DNA of 15,974 nucleotides from Flavobacteriales bacterium UBA1820. Its GTDB lineage: Bacteria > Bacteroidota > Bacteroidia > Flavobacteriales > UBA1820. The first letter of the stretch is position 1. Each line of letters opens with the position of its first letter. The stretch covers positions 1 to 15,974 of the forward strand of contig DCEW01000011.1 in NCBI GenBank assembly GCA_002314265.1, written 5' to 3'. Below are positions 1 through 6,062 of this stretch, piece after piece. A program made the position numbers and the translations under genes. A model generated the notes under the pieces. It worked only from the letters and a program-made list of their open reading frames with translations, did no database searches and was not told the DNA's origin.

Positions 1-52
1 CCAAAGGCCGCCCCCGCTTGCCCGCCCCCATAGCGAAAGCACCCCCGAAACC

Positions 53-83
53 TTTGCCCGTTCGAGAAAAATCCCTATTTTTG
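53..83 (+). promoter_or_regulatory. Bacteroidota-type promoter for dnaX operon
   Basis: TTTG at 53-56 is followed after 19 bp by TATTTTTG at 76-83, an exact match to the Bacteroidota primary-sigma consensus (TTTG, 19-21 bp, TAnnTTTG). Transcription would begin around 90, leaving a leader of about 40 nt before the dnaX ATG at 134. The dnaX frame is open upstream to the window edge, so this promoter also argues for the start at 134. Bases 1-52 are GC-rich and show no gene I can support. Confidence 0.75.
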
Positions 84-133
84 CTTGTTCCCTCCCGCAA
101 GGAATCCGCGAGGAACACACACGAGAAAACAGC

Positions 134-1225
134 ATGGAACATTTCGTCGCATCGGCCCGCAAATACCGCCCCCGCACCTTCGAGGAAGTCGTCGGCCAAC
201 CGCACGTAGCCGCCACGCTCCGCAATGCCATCGAGCACAACCAACTGGCGCAGGCGCTGCTGTTCTGCGGTCCGCGAGGCGTGGGCAAGACCACTTGTGC
301 CCGCATCCTGGCACGGGAGATCAACCGCCGCACGATGCCCGACGCTGCCCCGGACGAGGATTTCGCCTTCAATATCCACGAACTCGACGCCGCCTCGAAC
401 AACTCGGTCGAGGACATCCGCGCCCTGATCGACCAAGTGCGCTTCGCACCCCAGGTGGGCCGTTACAAAGTGTACATCATCGACGAGGTGCACATGCTCT
501 CCCAGGCCGCCTTCAACGCCTTTCTCAAAACGCTCGAAGAGCCCCCGGCGCATGCCATCTTCATCCTGGCCACCACCGAAAAGCACAAGATCATCCCCAC
601 CATCCTCTCGCGCTGCCAGATCTACGACTTCAAACTCATCTCGGTAGCCGACATCCGCGAGCACCTGGCGCGCATCGCCGCCGACCAAGGCATCCAGGCC
701 GAACCCGAAGCCCTGCACATCATCGCCCAGAAAGCCGAAGGAGCCCTGCGCGATGCCCTGTCCATCTTTGACCGCGTAGTATGCTTCTGCGGGGATCATC
801 TCACGGCGGAAAAAGTAGCCGAAACGCTCAACGTACTGGATTACCAGACGTATTTCCAGCTCACCGACGCCCTGCTCTCGGCCGACATCCCCTCCGCCAT
901 GCTCCAAACGGACGCCATTGCGCAAAACGGATTCGACCTGCAGTACATGCTCTCCGGACTGGCCTCGCACCTGCGCGACCTGCTGCTGTCGAAAAATCCC
1001 TCCACCCTGGCCCTGCTCACCGTCCCGGACCCCATCAAGGACCGTTACCGGGAGCAAGCCGCCCGTCTGGATGCCGACACCGCCGTTCAAGCACTCTCCC
1101 TGCTGTCCAAAGCTCAATCGGAGTACCGCCTGTCGAAAAATCCCCGACTGCTCACCGAGATCACCCTGATGCAGCTGGCCTCCATCGGGCTCGACCCTTC
1201 AAAAAAAAAAGTACTGACTATATAG
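134..1225 (+). CDS. dnaX: DNA polymerase III subunit gamma (unshifted product)
   Basis: The unshifted frame gives 363 residues ending DPSKKKVLTI at TAG 1223-1225. It starts MEHFVASARKYRPRTF, the usual DnaX N-terminus. The AAA+ motifs are all present: Walker A GPRGVGKT at 46-53, Walker B VYIIDEVHML at 113-122, sensor-1 region ILATTEK near 144-150 and the SRC arginine-finger motif at 159-161. Domain III (oligomerisation) ends only a few residues before the stop, so gamma would be a minimal clamp-loader ATPase without the fork-tethering domains. The segment between the Walker A helix and LDAASNN (about 64-84) lacks the four zinc-binding cysteines of E. coli DnaX and is about 10 residues shorter. 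The gene is first in a run with lpxK, 13 nt after the tau stop. Confidence 0.85.
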   Translation: MEHFVASARKYRPRTFEEVVGQPHVAATLRNAIEHNQLAQALLFCGPRGVGKTTCARILAREINRRTMPDAAPDEDFAFNIHELDAASNNSVEDIRALIDQVRFAPQVGRYKVYIIDEVHMLSQAAFNAFLKTLEEPPAHAIFILATTEKHKIIPTILSRCQIYDFKLISVADIREHLARIAADQGIQAEPEALHIIAQKAEGALRDALSIFDRVVCFCGDHLTAEKVAETLNVLDYQTYFQLTDALLSADIPSAMLQTDAIAQNGFDLQYMLSGLASHLRDLLLSKNPSTLALLTVPDPIKDRYREQAARLDADTAVQALSLLSKAQSEYRLSKNPRLLTEITLMQLASIGLDPSKKKVLTI

Positions 1226-1971
1226 TCCCCCCGCAGCTCTACCGGCATTTCGGCACGCAACTACCCGCCCGGGAGGAGCTCCTCGCCTACCTGACCGAAC
1301 TGTCCAGCGGCGGCCAAAATACTGCACAACCCACCGTCCGTCCTGCCGTCAACCCGTCGAGTGCACCGGCTGCACAAGTCCCGCCCGCGCCCACAGAATC
1401 CACGCCAGCGGCCCAACCCACCGTCCGTCCTGCCGTCAGGCCGTCGAGTGCCCCGGTTGCACAAACTCCGCTTGCGTCCACCGAAGCCGCTCCGGCCAGA
1501 AACTCCCGGAAAGCCCGCTCGGCACTTTCCATCTCCAATCTGATGGCGCGAAAGCAACACCCGGTTCACCCCGAGGATGCACCCCGAACACAGGAACAGC
1601 ACGAGGCCTTTACGCAGGAAGACCTTTCCAAGGTATGGGACCGATTGTGCGAGGAAGCCGGAAACGAAAAACGCTTCGGACTGCACACGGCCATGAACTC
1701 GGCCGAACTCCGCTTGGGCGAGAACTTCACGGTCGAGATCGCCGTTTCCTCTTCCGCTGCCGCCCACGAACTCGAGGAAAACATGCTCGAAGTGCTGGCC
1801 TATCTGCGTTCCCGGCTGCACAACACGGCCATCACCCATCGCATCACCGTAAACGAGAGCGTGCGCGAGCGCAAACCCTACACCCCGAAGGAGAAGTACG
1901 AATACCTGAAGGAAAAAAATCCGTTGCTCGAAAAGATGCGCGAGGAACTGGACCTGAACATCGACTTTTGA
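134..1971 (+). CDS. dnaX: DNA polymerase III subunit tau (full-length, by -1 shift at 1201-1210)
   Basis: Tau is the clamp-loader ATPase that also tethers the polymerase core and helicase at the replication fork. The first 359 codons (134-1210) are in one frame. Moving to the -1 frame (re-reading the A at 1210) continues without a stop to TGA at 1969-1971, giving 612 residues, a normal length for the family. The downstream part is clearly tau: it has a Pro/Ala/Ser-rich linker containing two 29-residue repeats, then a folded C-terminal region ending in EKNPLLEKMREELDLNIDF, which resembles Bacteroidota DnaX C-termini. Without the shift this stretch would have no start codon of its own in a sensible place. 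A homopolymer sequencing error would give the same picture. I favour real recoding because A10 is exceptional in this GC-rich gene and sits exactly at the end of domain III. Confidence 0.8.
1201..1210 (+). promoter_or_regulatory. A10 slippery run in dnaX (recoding site)
   Basis: Ten consecutive A residues are read TCA AAA AAA AAA GTA in the gamma frame. Gaining one A, losing two, or a ribosomal -1 slip on A AAA AAA all lead into the tau frame. The gamma frame stops at TAG 1223-1225, and the third frame stops even sooner at TGA 1215-1217. There is no purine-rich Shine-Dalgarno-like stimulator just upstream (the 20 nt before are pyrimidine-rich), and only a weak 12-nt palindrome (1216-1227) just downstream. 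That pattern resembles the transcriptional slippage known for Thermus thermophilus dnaX more than the E. coli ribosomal frameshift, but the sequence cannot decide between them. Confidence 0.7.
1327..1500 (+). repeat. Two tandem 87-bp (29-codon) repeats in tau linker
   Basis: The units 1327-1413 and 1414-1500 are in frame and imperfect. Each begins QPTVRPAV, continues with PSSAP and ends in a Thr-Glu-x-x-Pro-Ala stretch. The first 22 bases or so of the two units are identical at the DNA level. They lie in the disordered linker between domain III and the tau C-terminal domain, where length variation is normally tolerated. Confidence 0.85.
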
Positions 1972-1984
1972 CGCTTTGCCCGAT

Positions 1985-3064
1985 ATGAAACTGTTTCGTT
2001 TGATCCTCCTGCCCCTTTCAGCGCTTTGGTACGCCATCAGCGGCATCCGCACGTGGCTTTACGGCAAGGGACTGCTGCGGCGCAGGCGATTCCGCCTCCC
2101 GGTCTTCGTGGTCGGCAACCTTTCCACCGGCGGGACGGGAAAAAGCCCCCATGCCGAACTGCTGGCGCGCCGGATGATGGAACAAGGCTACCGCACGGCT
2201 CTCTTGAGCCGGGGATACGGCCGCCGCACGAAAGGATTCCTCGAAGTCTCCCAACACGACAGCGCCCGCCGCACGGGCGACGAACCCTTGATGCTCAAAC
2301 GGGCACTGCCCGAAGCGACGGTCGCCGTCTGCGAAAACCGGGCGCGCGGCATCCGGCAACTCATGCGCCGCTTCCGTCCCCAGGTCATCGTTCTGGACGA
2401 TGCCTACCAACACCTGCGGGTAAAGGCTTCGTGCTACTTCCTGCTCACGTCTTTCGACCAGCCTTTCACTTCGGACCATCTCCTGCCGGCGGGCAACCTG
2501 CGCGAAAGCCGCCACGGTGCCCAGCGAGCGGACTGCGTGATCGTTACCAAGGTTCCCCGGCGGTATGCAGACAGCTCGGAAAAGGCTTGCGCTGCCCGGG
2601 AAAAACTGCGACGAGAGATCGCCAGGTACACCGACGCCCCGGTAGTGTTCTCACGCTACCACTATGCCGACCAGGTAAAAAACCCGCTGCTCGGACATAT
2701 TGCTTCGGAAGAGTTGAAGAACTACAACATCCTGCTTATCACCGCAGTAGCCAATCCCATTCCCTTGCTTTCCCACCTGGGTTCGATCGAGGTTACCTGC
2801 CGACATCTCCAGTACCCCGACCACCATGTATTCCGGCATCGGGACGTGGAAAAAATCAAAAATGAATTCCTAAATTTGCCCCGAGGCAAAAACATCATCC
2901 TGACCACCGAAAAGGACATGGCACGCATCATCGGCACTCCCCTGGCCGAATATCCGGTCTATTCGCTGGCCATCCGTGCCGAAATCCTCCCGGAGGATCA
3001 GGCTGCCTTCGATGCCATCGTCGAACAGACCCTGGCACGTTACAAGGAGCACAAAAAATCGTAA
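1985..3064 (+). CDS. lpxK: Tetraacyldisaccharide 4'-kinase
   Basis: LpxK phosphorylates the 4' position of the lipid A disaccharide precursor at the inner face of the cytoplasmic membrane, so the host makes a lipid-A-based outer membrane. The protein is 359 residues. An N-terminal hydrophobic anchor (about 1-25) is followed by the P-loop VGNLSTGGTGKSPH (43-56, family form GNxxxGGTGKTP) and then VIVLDDAYQHLRV, carrying the Asp-Asp and Gln-His residues typical of the active site. A TTG at 1976 would add three residues, but ATG 1985 gives the usual MKLxR N-terminus and is preferred. It begins 13 nt after the tau stop and ends 2 nt before the nucleoside phosphorylase. The lpxK-phosphorylase order is common in Bacteroidota. 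Confidence 0.95.
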   Translation: MKLFRLILLPLSALWYAISGIRTWLYGKGLLRRRRFRLPVFVVGNLSTGGTGKSPHAELLARRMMEQGYRTALLSRGYGRRTKGFLEVSQHDSARRTGDEPLMLKRALPEATVAVCENRARGIRQLMRRFRPQVIVLDDAYQHLRVKASCYFLLTSFDQPFTSDHLLPAGNLRESRHGAQRADCVIVTKVPRRYADSSEKACAAREKLRREIARYTDAPVVFSRYHYADQVKNPLLGHIASEELKNYNILLITAVANPIPLLSHLGSIEVTCRHLQYPDHHVFRHRDVEKIKNEFLNLPRGKNIILTTEKDMARIIGTPLAEYPVYSLAIRAEILPEDQAAFDAIVEQTLARYKEHKKS

Positions 3065-3066
3065 AT

Positions 3067-3882
3067 ATGCTTGAAAAACTGAAAGAAACCGCCGAATTTC
3101 TCGGTCGTTACGCCGACCAGCCCATCGAGTGGGCCGTCATCCTGGGAACCGGTCTGGGCGACCTGGTCACCGAAATCGACGTTCGCCACCGTATCCCTTA
3201 CAGCCAGATTCCCCACTTCCCCGTATCGACCGTCGAAGGGCATTCGGGCGAGATGATCTTCGGCTATCTGGGCGGGAAATACATCATGGCCCTCAACGGA
3301 CGCTTCCACTACTACGAAGGCTACCCGATGGACAAGGTTACCTATCCCGTGCGGGTGATGAAGCTGATGGGCATCCGCCGTCTGGTGGTATCCAATGCCG
3401 CGGGAGGCATCAATCCTGCGCACCGCATCGGGGACATCATGATCATCAACGACCATATCAACATGATCCCCGAACATCCCCTTCGCGGGAAAAACATCGA
3501 CGAGCTCGGACCCCGCTTCGTGGACATGAAGGACGCCTACAACCCGGCCATGATCCGTCGAGCCAAGGAGATCGCCGCCGAGAACGGCATCGAAGTCTGC
3601 GAAGGCGTTTACCTGGCTCTCCAGGGCCCCACGTTCGAGACTCAGGCCGAATACCTGATGGTCTCGCGTCTGGGAGGCGATGCCGTGGGCATGAGTACCG
3701 TCCCGGAGGTGATCGTTGCCCGCCACATGGGTATCGAGGTCTTCGGCGTGTCCATCATCACCGACCTGGGACTGCCGGGCAAGATGGCCAACGTCTCCCA
3801 CGAAGAGGTTCAGGCCGTCGGACGTACGGCCACCCCGAAAGTGATGAAGATCGTCAAAGAGCTCATCCGCACCTTTGAATAG
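3067..3882 (+). CDS. Purine nucleoside phosphorylase, trimeric (PNP/MTAP) family
   Basis: Cleaves purine (deoxy)ribonucleosides with phosphate to the free base and (deoxy)ribose-1-phosphate for purine salvage in the cytoplasm. The 271 residues are typical of the family. Phosphate and sugar site motifs are intact: GTGLG (27-31), GHSGEMIFG (58-66), GRFHYYEG (78-85), SNAAGG (109-114), GPTFET (187-192), VGMSTVPE (207-214) and HEEV (245-248). At the base-recognition position, where human PNP has Asn243, this protein has Asp233 (SIITDLG), as MTAP-like enzymes do, so activity on 6-aminopurines is conceivable. It starts 2 nt after lpxK, which suggests translational coupling. A punA-type name would be usual, but I leave the symbol blank because the specificity is uncertain. 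Confidence 0.92.
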   Translation: MLEKLKETAEFLGRYADQPIEWAVILGTGLGDLVTEIDVRHRIPYSQIPHFPVSTVEGHSGEMIFGYLGGKYIMALNGRFHYYEGYPMDKVTYPVRVMKLMGIRRLVVSNAAGGINPAHRIGDIMIINDHINMIPEHPLRGKNIDELGPRFVDMKDAYNPAMIRRAKEIAAENGIEVCEGVYLALQGPTFETQAEYLMVSRLGGDAVGMSTVPEVIVARHMGIEVFGVSIITDLGLPGKMANVSHEEVQAVGRTATPKVMKIVKELIRTFE

Positions 3883-3941
3883 ATTTTCCCGCACTTGCCG
3901 AGAAAAAAACGCACGAAAAAAAACATACAAAGGACAAAACT

Positions 3942-4511
3942 ATGGTTTCGAGAATCCTACGAATCCTCCTGATGGTTGCCTTGACCGGCTGTTCGGTATG
4001 GCAATTCTGGGTGTCCAACATCGGAAACGGGATCTTCCTCATCCTGTTGGCGCTCATCGTACTGTTTACTTACTTCAAAAACGAATGGATGATCATGGCC
4101 CTGCTGGCCATGCGCAAGAACGAAGTCGAAAAAGCCGAACGCCGCCTGCTGCGGATCAAAGATCCGGACCACGCATTGGTACGCCGTGAACGAGCTTCCT
4201 ATTACTTCCTGCTGGGAGCCATCCGTTCACAACGCAACCTGACCGAAAGCGAACGGCTGTTCAAGAAAGCCCTCGAAATAGGCCTTTCCCGCCAGGAAAA
4301 AGCCATGGCCAAGCTCCAACTGGGGGCCATCGCCATGCAGAAAGGCCGTCGCCGCGAAGCCGAAGCACTGGTAGCGGAGGCCAAACGCCTGGACAAGGGA
4401 AAACTGCTGGACGACCAGATCGCCATGGTCAAACAGGGGCTCAAACGCACGCCGGGACAGCCGGGCTATTTCCAACAGCAACAGTTGGTCCGGGGAGGCC
4501 GTCATCGGTAA
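3942..4511 (+). CDS. Small membrane protein with TPR-like cytoplasmic region
   Basis: I do not recognise a named family. The 189-residue protein has two hydrophobic segments (about 6-24 and 29-45), with a third hydrophobic patch at 49-57. A helical region at about 60-165 follows, rich in Ala, Leu, Arg and Glu. Residues 87-120 and 121-155 look like two degenerate tetratricopeptide repeats (YYFLLGAIRSQRNLTESERLFKKALEIG, split here by function only). The tail is Gln-rich and basic. An LTGC at 14-17 resembles a lipobox, but the second membrane helix follows so closely that a membrane hairpin seems more likely. The leader holds AAAGGA about 10 nt before the ATG. The stop is 3 nt before the S4 protein's GTG, so the two are probably coupled. 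Confidence 0.75.
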   Translation: MVSRILRILLMVALTGCSVWQFWVSNIGNGIFLILLALIVLFTYFKNEWMIMALLAMRKNEVEKAERRLLRIKDPDHALVRRERASYYFLLGAIRSQRNLTESERLFKKALEIGLSRQEKAMAKLQLGAIAMQKGRRREAEALVAEAKRLDKGKLLDDQIAMVKQGLKRTPGQPGYFQQQQLVRGGRHR

Positions 4512-4514
4512 ACC

Positions 4515-4736
4515 GTGAAAGAGATCGTATTTTCCCTCGAAGGAGCACCGTACATCGAACTGGACAAACTGCTCAAGCTGCTCCGTCTGGTCGAAAGCGG
4601 CGGGCAGGCGCACGAGATGATCGCCCAGGGGCTCGTTACCCGGAGCGGGACGGTCGAAACCCGCAAGCGTGCCAAGCTCCGTCCTGCGGACTGCATCGAG
4701 TTGCAAGGCTGCGCTCGGGTACTCATCGCCGAGTAG
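4515..4736 (+). CDS. S4-domain RNA-binding protein, YbcJ-like
   Basis: This 73-residue protein is almost entirely one S4 RNA-binding domain. Residues about 15-68 contain ELDKLLKLLRLVESGGQA, then QGLVTRSGTVETRKRAKL, closely resembling E. coli YbcJ (ESGAQA and VETRKRCK in the same places). S4 domains bind structured RNA, usually rRNA; the exact target here is unknown. Translation most likely starts at GTG 4515, 3 nt after the previous stop. No ATG lies near enough to give a whole domain. Its place beside a membrane TPR protein is suggestive, but no joint role can be read from sequence. Confidence 0.88.
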   Translation: MKEIVFSLEGAPYIELDKLLKLLRLVESGGQAHEMIAQGLVTRSGTVETRKRAKLRPADCIELQGCARVLIAE

Positions 4737-4770
4737 CCTTCGACGAAAGGACACAAAACAACCTGTCGCT

Positions 4771-5913
4771 ATGTATAAGAACAACCTCTTTTCGCTCTTT
4801 GCCCTGATGTTCCTGCCGCTGTTGTTGTCGTTCAACAACACCCTGCCCGAACAACAGGAAAAATGGAAAGCCAAGTTCGGCTTTACCACCGTCAAGGACA
4901 ACCCCGCAACCCCGGTCAAGGACCAAGCCAACTCCGGCACCTGCTGGGACTATGCCGGCGTATCTTTCGTCGAGTCCGAAATGCTCCGCCAGGGCAAACA
5001 GCCGATCGACCTGGCCGAAATGTTCATCGTTTACCACGCCTATCTGGACAAGGCGCGCCGCTATGTCCGCATGCACGGCAATGCCACTTTCTCCCCCGGC
5101 GGGGAAGGCCACGACGTGCTGGATGCGATCCGCCTTTACGGGATCGTGCCGCAGGAGGCCTATTCCGGTCTGGTCAAGGGCGAGACGCGGGACAACCACC
5201 GCGAGATGGACCGTGCGCTTTCGTCCTATGTCAAGGGCGTGGTGGAAGCCGACCGCATCCGCGGCGAATGGGAGGAAGGCGTGAAAGGACTCCTGAACCG
5301 TTACCTGGGCCGTCTGCCCGAACAGTTCACCTACCAGGGCAAGGAATACGACCCGGTGTCCTTTGCCCGGGAAGTCGTCGACATCGACCCTGACGACTAC
5401 CTGTACTTCATGTCGTGGACCGACGTGCCGTACTATCGGGAAAGCCATCTGCTGGTGCCCGACAACTGGTCTTGGGAGAAATACTACAACCTGCCTTTGG
5501 ATGACATGATCCGTACCTTGGACTACGCGCTCGAGAACGGCTATACGGTGCTCTGGGCGGCCGACATGACGGAAACGGGATTTTCCGTGCCGCTGGGCAT
5601 CGCCGTGGTTCCCGAGACGACCGATACGCTGAAGATGTTCGACGGCCCGCAACCCGAGAAAACGATCACCGAGCAGATGCGTCAGGATGGCTTCGACGAC
5701 TACTCCACCGTGGACGACCACAGCATGCACATCACCGGGATCGCCCGCGATGTCAACGGAAAGAAGTACTACATCATCAAGAACTCCTGGGGCACGGAAA
5801 CCGGTTTCGACGGTCTGTACTACGTCAGCGAAGCCTACATGCGCTACAAAACCATCTCGATGGTCCTGCATCGCGACGGAGTGCCGAAAGACATCCTCAA
5901 AAAACTGAAATAA
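4771..5913 (+). CDS. Exported C1-family cysteine peptidase (bleomycin hydrolase/PepC-like)
   Basis: A papain-clan peptidase of 380 residues, somewhat shorter than the roughly 450-residue bleomycin hydrolase/PepC proteins. Catalytic residues are all visible: oxyanion Gln52 and nucleophile Cys58 in DQANSGTCWDYAG, His317 in VDDHSMHITGIA and Asn338 in KNSWG. Residues 1-24 form a hydrophobic signal-like segment, which predicts action in the periplasm or at the surface, unlike the cytoplasmic PepC enzymes. An upstream in-frame start at 4669 would overlap the S4 gene and destroy the signal peptide, so ATG 4771 is chosen. It is the last gene of the dnaX run, followed 17 nt later by a long hairpin. 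The lack of an obvious propeptide is noteworthy; only about 25 residues separate the signal from the catalytic domain. Confidence 0.9.
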   Translation: MYKNNLFSLFALMFLPLLLSFNNTLPEQQEKWKAKFGFTTVKDNPATPVKDQANSGTCWDYAGVSFVESEMLRQGKQPIDLAEMFIVYHAYLDKARRYVRMHGNATFSPGGEGHDVLDAIRLYGIVPQEAYSGLVKGETRDNHREMDRALSSYVKGVVEADRIRGEWEEGVKGLLNRYLGRLPEQFTYQGKEYDPVSFAREVVDIDPDDYLYFMSWTDVPYYRESHLLVPDNWSWEKYYNLPLDDMIRTLDYALENGYTVLWAADMTETGFSVPLGIAVVPETTDTLKMFDGPQPEKTITEQMRQDGFDDYSTVDDHSMHITGIARDVNGKKYYIIKNSWGTETGFDGLYYVSEAYMRYKTISMVLHRDGVPKDILKKLK

Positions 5914-5930
5914 TCCCCACGCCGGGTACT

Positions 5931-5979
5931 TAAGCGTTCAAGGCGGAGCTTCCTTCGGAAGCTCCGCCTTGAACGCTTA
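5931..5979. terminator. 23-bp perfect hairpin between convergent genes
   Basis: The arms 5931-5953 and 5957-5979 are perfect reverse complements around a TTC loop (CCTTCGG at the tip). It lies between the stop of the + strand peptidase gene and the end of the - strand HD gene, so a bidirectional terminator is the simplest reading. No U-rich tract follows on either strand, which is unusual for an intrinsic terminator. A dispersed palindromic repeat unit is the alternative. Confidence 0.6.
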
Positions 5980-6007
5980 TGGGGTGCCCGCATCGTCGTC
6001 TCTTTTT

Positions 6008-6023
6008 TCGGGACATGTCCCGA
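6008..6023. repeat. 16-nt perfect palindrome TCGGGACATGTCCCGA
   Basis: A perfect palindrome lies 39 nt beyond the - strand HD gene stop, flanked on the left by a T6 run at 6003-6008. It may be part of the transcript end of the HD gene or the peptidase gene, or a protein-binding site. As RNA it gives a 6-bp stem with a CAUG loop. Confidence 0.5.
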
Positions 6024-6062
6024 GAATATCTACAAGCCCCCGCTACCCGCCTTTTTCGAGGA

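Noticed and set aside
1..133. Extension of dnaX upstream to the window edge, or the tail of an upstream gene ending at TAG 31-33
   Set aside because: The frame is open but lies across an excellent promoter, and the family N-terminus begins at 134. The first 33 bases are too short to identify a gene tail.
781..1210. Tau frame read as an independent gene from 781
   Set aside because: Before 1210 this frame is low-complexity and unlike any protein, while after 1210 it is tau. The overlap with dnaX domain II/III coding sequence in another frame is a shadow.
2871..2878. TAAATTTG inside lpxK as a promoter for the nucleoside phosphorylase
   Set aside because: It matches TAnnTTTG but has no TTTG 19-21 bp upstream and lies about 190 nt before the gene, within coding sequence.
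3981..3995. LTGC lipobox in the TPR-like protein
   Set aside because: A second membrane helix starts about 12 residues later and the mature part is cytoplasm-like, so lipoprotein export is less likely than a membrane hairpin.
4723..5871. 382-codon - strand frame opposite the peptidase gene
   Set aside because: The + strand has complete catalytic motifs and a signal peptide; the antisense frame resembles no protein.
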